6,375 nt of DNA from Woeseia sp. GTDB lineage: Bacteria; Pseudomonadota; Gammaproteobacteria; Steroidobacterales; Woeseiaceae. Location: the NCBI GenBank assembly GCA_018701055.1, contig JABIUH010000396.1:1-6375 (forward strand), read 5' to 3'. The first letter of the stretch is position 1, and each line of letters opens with the position of its first letter. The notes beneath the pieces were generated by a model. The model did not search any database and was not told the DNA's origin. It was given only the letters and a program-made list of their open reading frames with translations. Of this stretch, positions 5,715-6,375 are shown one piece after another. Made by a program: the position numbers and the translations under genes.

Positions 5715-6375
5715 TTATTGGTAGCCTAGGACGTTGCGCAATCCTGGTGCGGCGTAGTCGACCAGTTCTTTTTGAATGTCTGGCAATGTATTGGGGACGT
5801 CAAGCGCGCCTCCGACGAGATTCTCGCGTGCAGTGCCGCTTTGTTCGCGGTCTGATCCGATACGTACGCGTTCACGCCAGTCATCGGGTAAATCGCCAAG
5901 GGCACAGTCGCCTAGTAGTTGGGCAAAAAATATTTCGGCCTCCGGCGCATCAAGGTTACGCACGTGATCCAGTAACGTTTCGAAGCGCAGCATTCTGATT
6001 TTGGTGCCTGCCCACGACACTGCGTTGTGCGTGAAAATTTCGTTTAATGAAGGTGCTTTACCATGAATGCCAAATATCATCATGTTCAGGACTTCCTCGA
6101 CCGATACATTGCCGCCTTTTAAATGTTCGAGAGATCCCTGGAACGTATCTGACAAAAAGAACCGTGCTCTCGCGAGTACCCAGTCGTATGGATCGCGAAC
6201 CTGAACGATATGATGCACGTGGCGCAGGACAATGGCCGCTTCGTCGGAAAACAAGAGGTGCCCCCAACTCAGGTGCGGCATTGCTTCGGAAAATGCAACC
6301 TGGTGATCCCGCAGGATGGCATGTTGAATAAAGGCCGGATGGTATTGTTGGTCAACGGGCACAAACATACGCATA
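5715..6375 (-). CDS. Sulfotransferase-like protein, C-terminal part (5' end probably outside window)
   Basis: About 219 codons are visible, ending at a TAA (5715-5717). HLSWGHLLF (34-42 of the visible chain) matches the GHFPFGLH-like segment found before the 3'-phosphate site in sulfotransferase family 2 proteins. IVQVRDPYDWVLARARFF (56-73) fits that 3'-phosphate-binding strand and helix. MLRFETLL (128-135), followed by a late SGTARENLVGG segment (179-189), and a C-terminus ending LGYQ fit the rest of the fold. The PAPS P-loop that should lie about 40 to 100 residues earlier is absent. The frame is open to the last base, so the ATG at 6372-6374 is probably internal and the gene starts beyond the right edge. 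Its identity as a second sulfotransferase next to two hydroxylase modules points to a shared pathway. The catalytic competence of the missing part cannot be judged. It converges on the plus-strand hydroxylase gene, with no clear terminator in the 11 bases between the stops. Confidence 0.7.
   Translation of the reverse strand, partial: MRMFVPVDQQYHPAFIQHAILRDHQVAFSEAMPHLSWGHLLFSDEAAIVLRHVHHIVQVRDPYDWVLARARFFLSDTFQGSLEHLKGGNVSVEEVLNMMIFGIHGKAPSLNEIFTHNAVSWAGTKIRMLRFETLLDHVRNLDAPEAEIFFAQLLGDCALGDLPDDWRERVRIGSDREQSGTARENLVGGALDVPNTLPDIQKELVDYAAPGLRNVLGYQ

Noticed and set aside
5701..5730. Shared terminator between the convergent genes
   Set aside because: CCTTAGG and CCTAGG are present but do not pair as a stable stem with a T-run.

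Overview
The window looks like chromosomal DNA of a Gram-negative bacterium, most likely a gammaproteobacterium. Three things suggest this: a YghU-type (Nu-class) glutathione S-transferase, a lipoprotein with a classical lipobox, and a moderate G+C content. No marker gene here fixes the taxonomy, so this is inference. I see no RNA gene, insertion sequence, CRISPR array or replication origin.

Layout, left to right. (1) Positions 1-511, minus strand: the N-terminal 170 codons of a YghU-like glutathione S-transferase that runs off the left edge and appears to start with TTG. (2) Positions 512-1262: about 750 bases with no convincing gene, AT-rich in the middle, with a few short dyads and possible remnants of decayed coding sequence. 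(3) Positions 1263-4852, minus strand: a two-gene operon with a 2-base junction. Its first gene encodes an unusual 652-residue protein made of a sulfotransferase domain, a 2-oxoglutarate/Fe(II) aspartyl/asparaginyl-beta-hydroxylase-like domain and five TPR repeats. Its second gene encodes a 542-residue lipoprotein of the N-acyl-D-amino-acid deacylase (amidohydrolase) family. (4) Positions 4853-5025: a divergent intergenic region with a plausible extended -10 promoter for the rightward gene. (5) Positions 5026-5703, plus strand: a stand-alone paralogue of the hydroxylase domain, ending in a short tail with seven cysteines. (6) Positions 5715-6375, minus strand: the C-terminal part of a second sulfotransferase-like protein that runs off the right edge.

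Taken together, positions 1263-6375 hold two hydroxylase modules, two sulfotransferase modules, a protein-interaction module and an exported deacylase. A reasonable hypothesis is a hydroxylate-then-sulfate modification locus: the hydroxylases place a hydroxyl group on a peptide, amino-acid or lipid substrate and the sulfotransferases sulfate it. The TPR domain may hold the substrate, and the lipoprotein may act on a related acylated product in the periplasm. The domain assignments rest on visible motifs. The pathway, its order and its substrate are inference.
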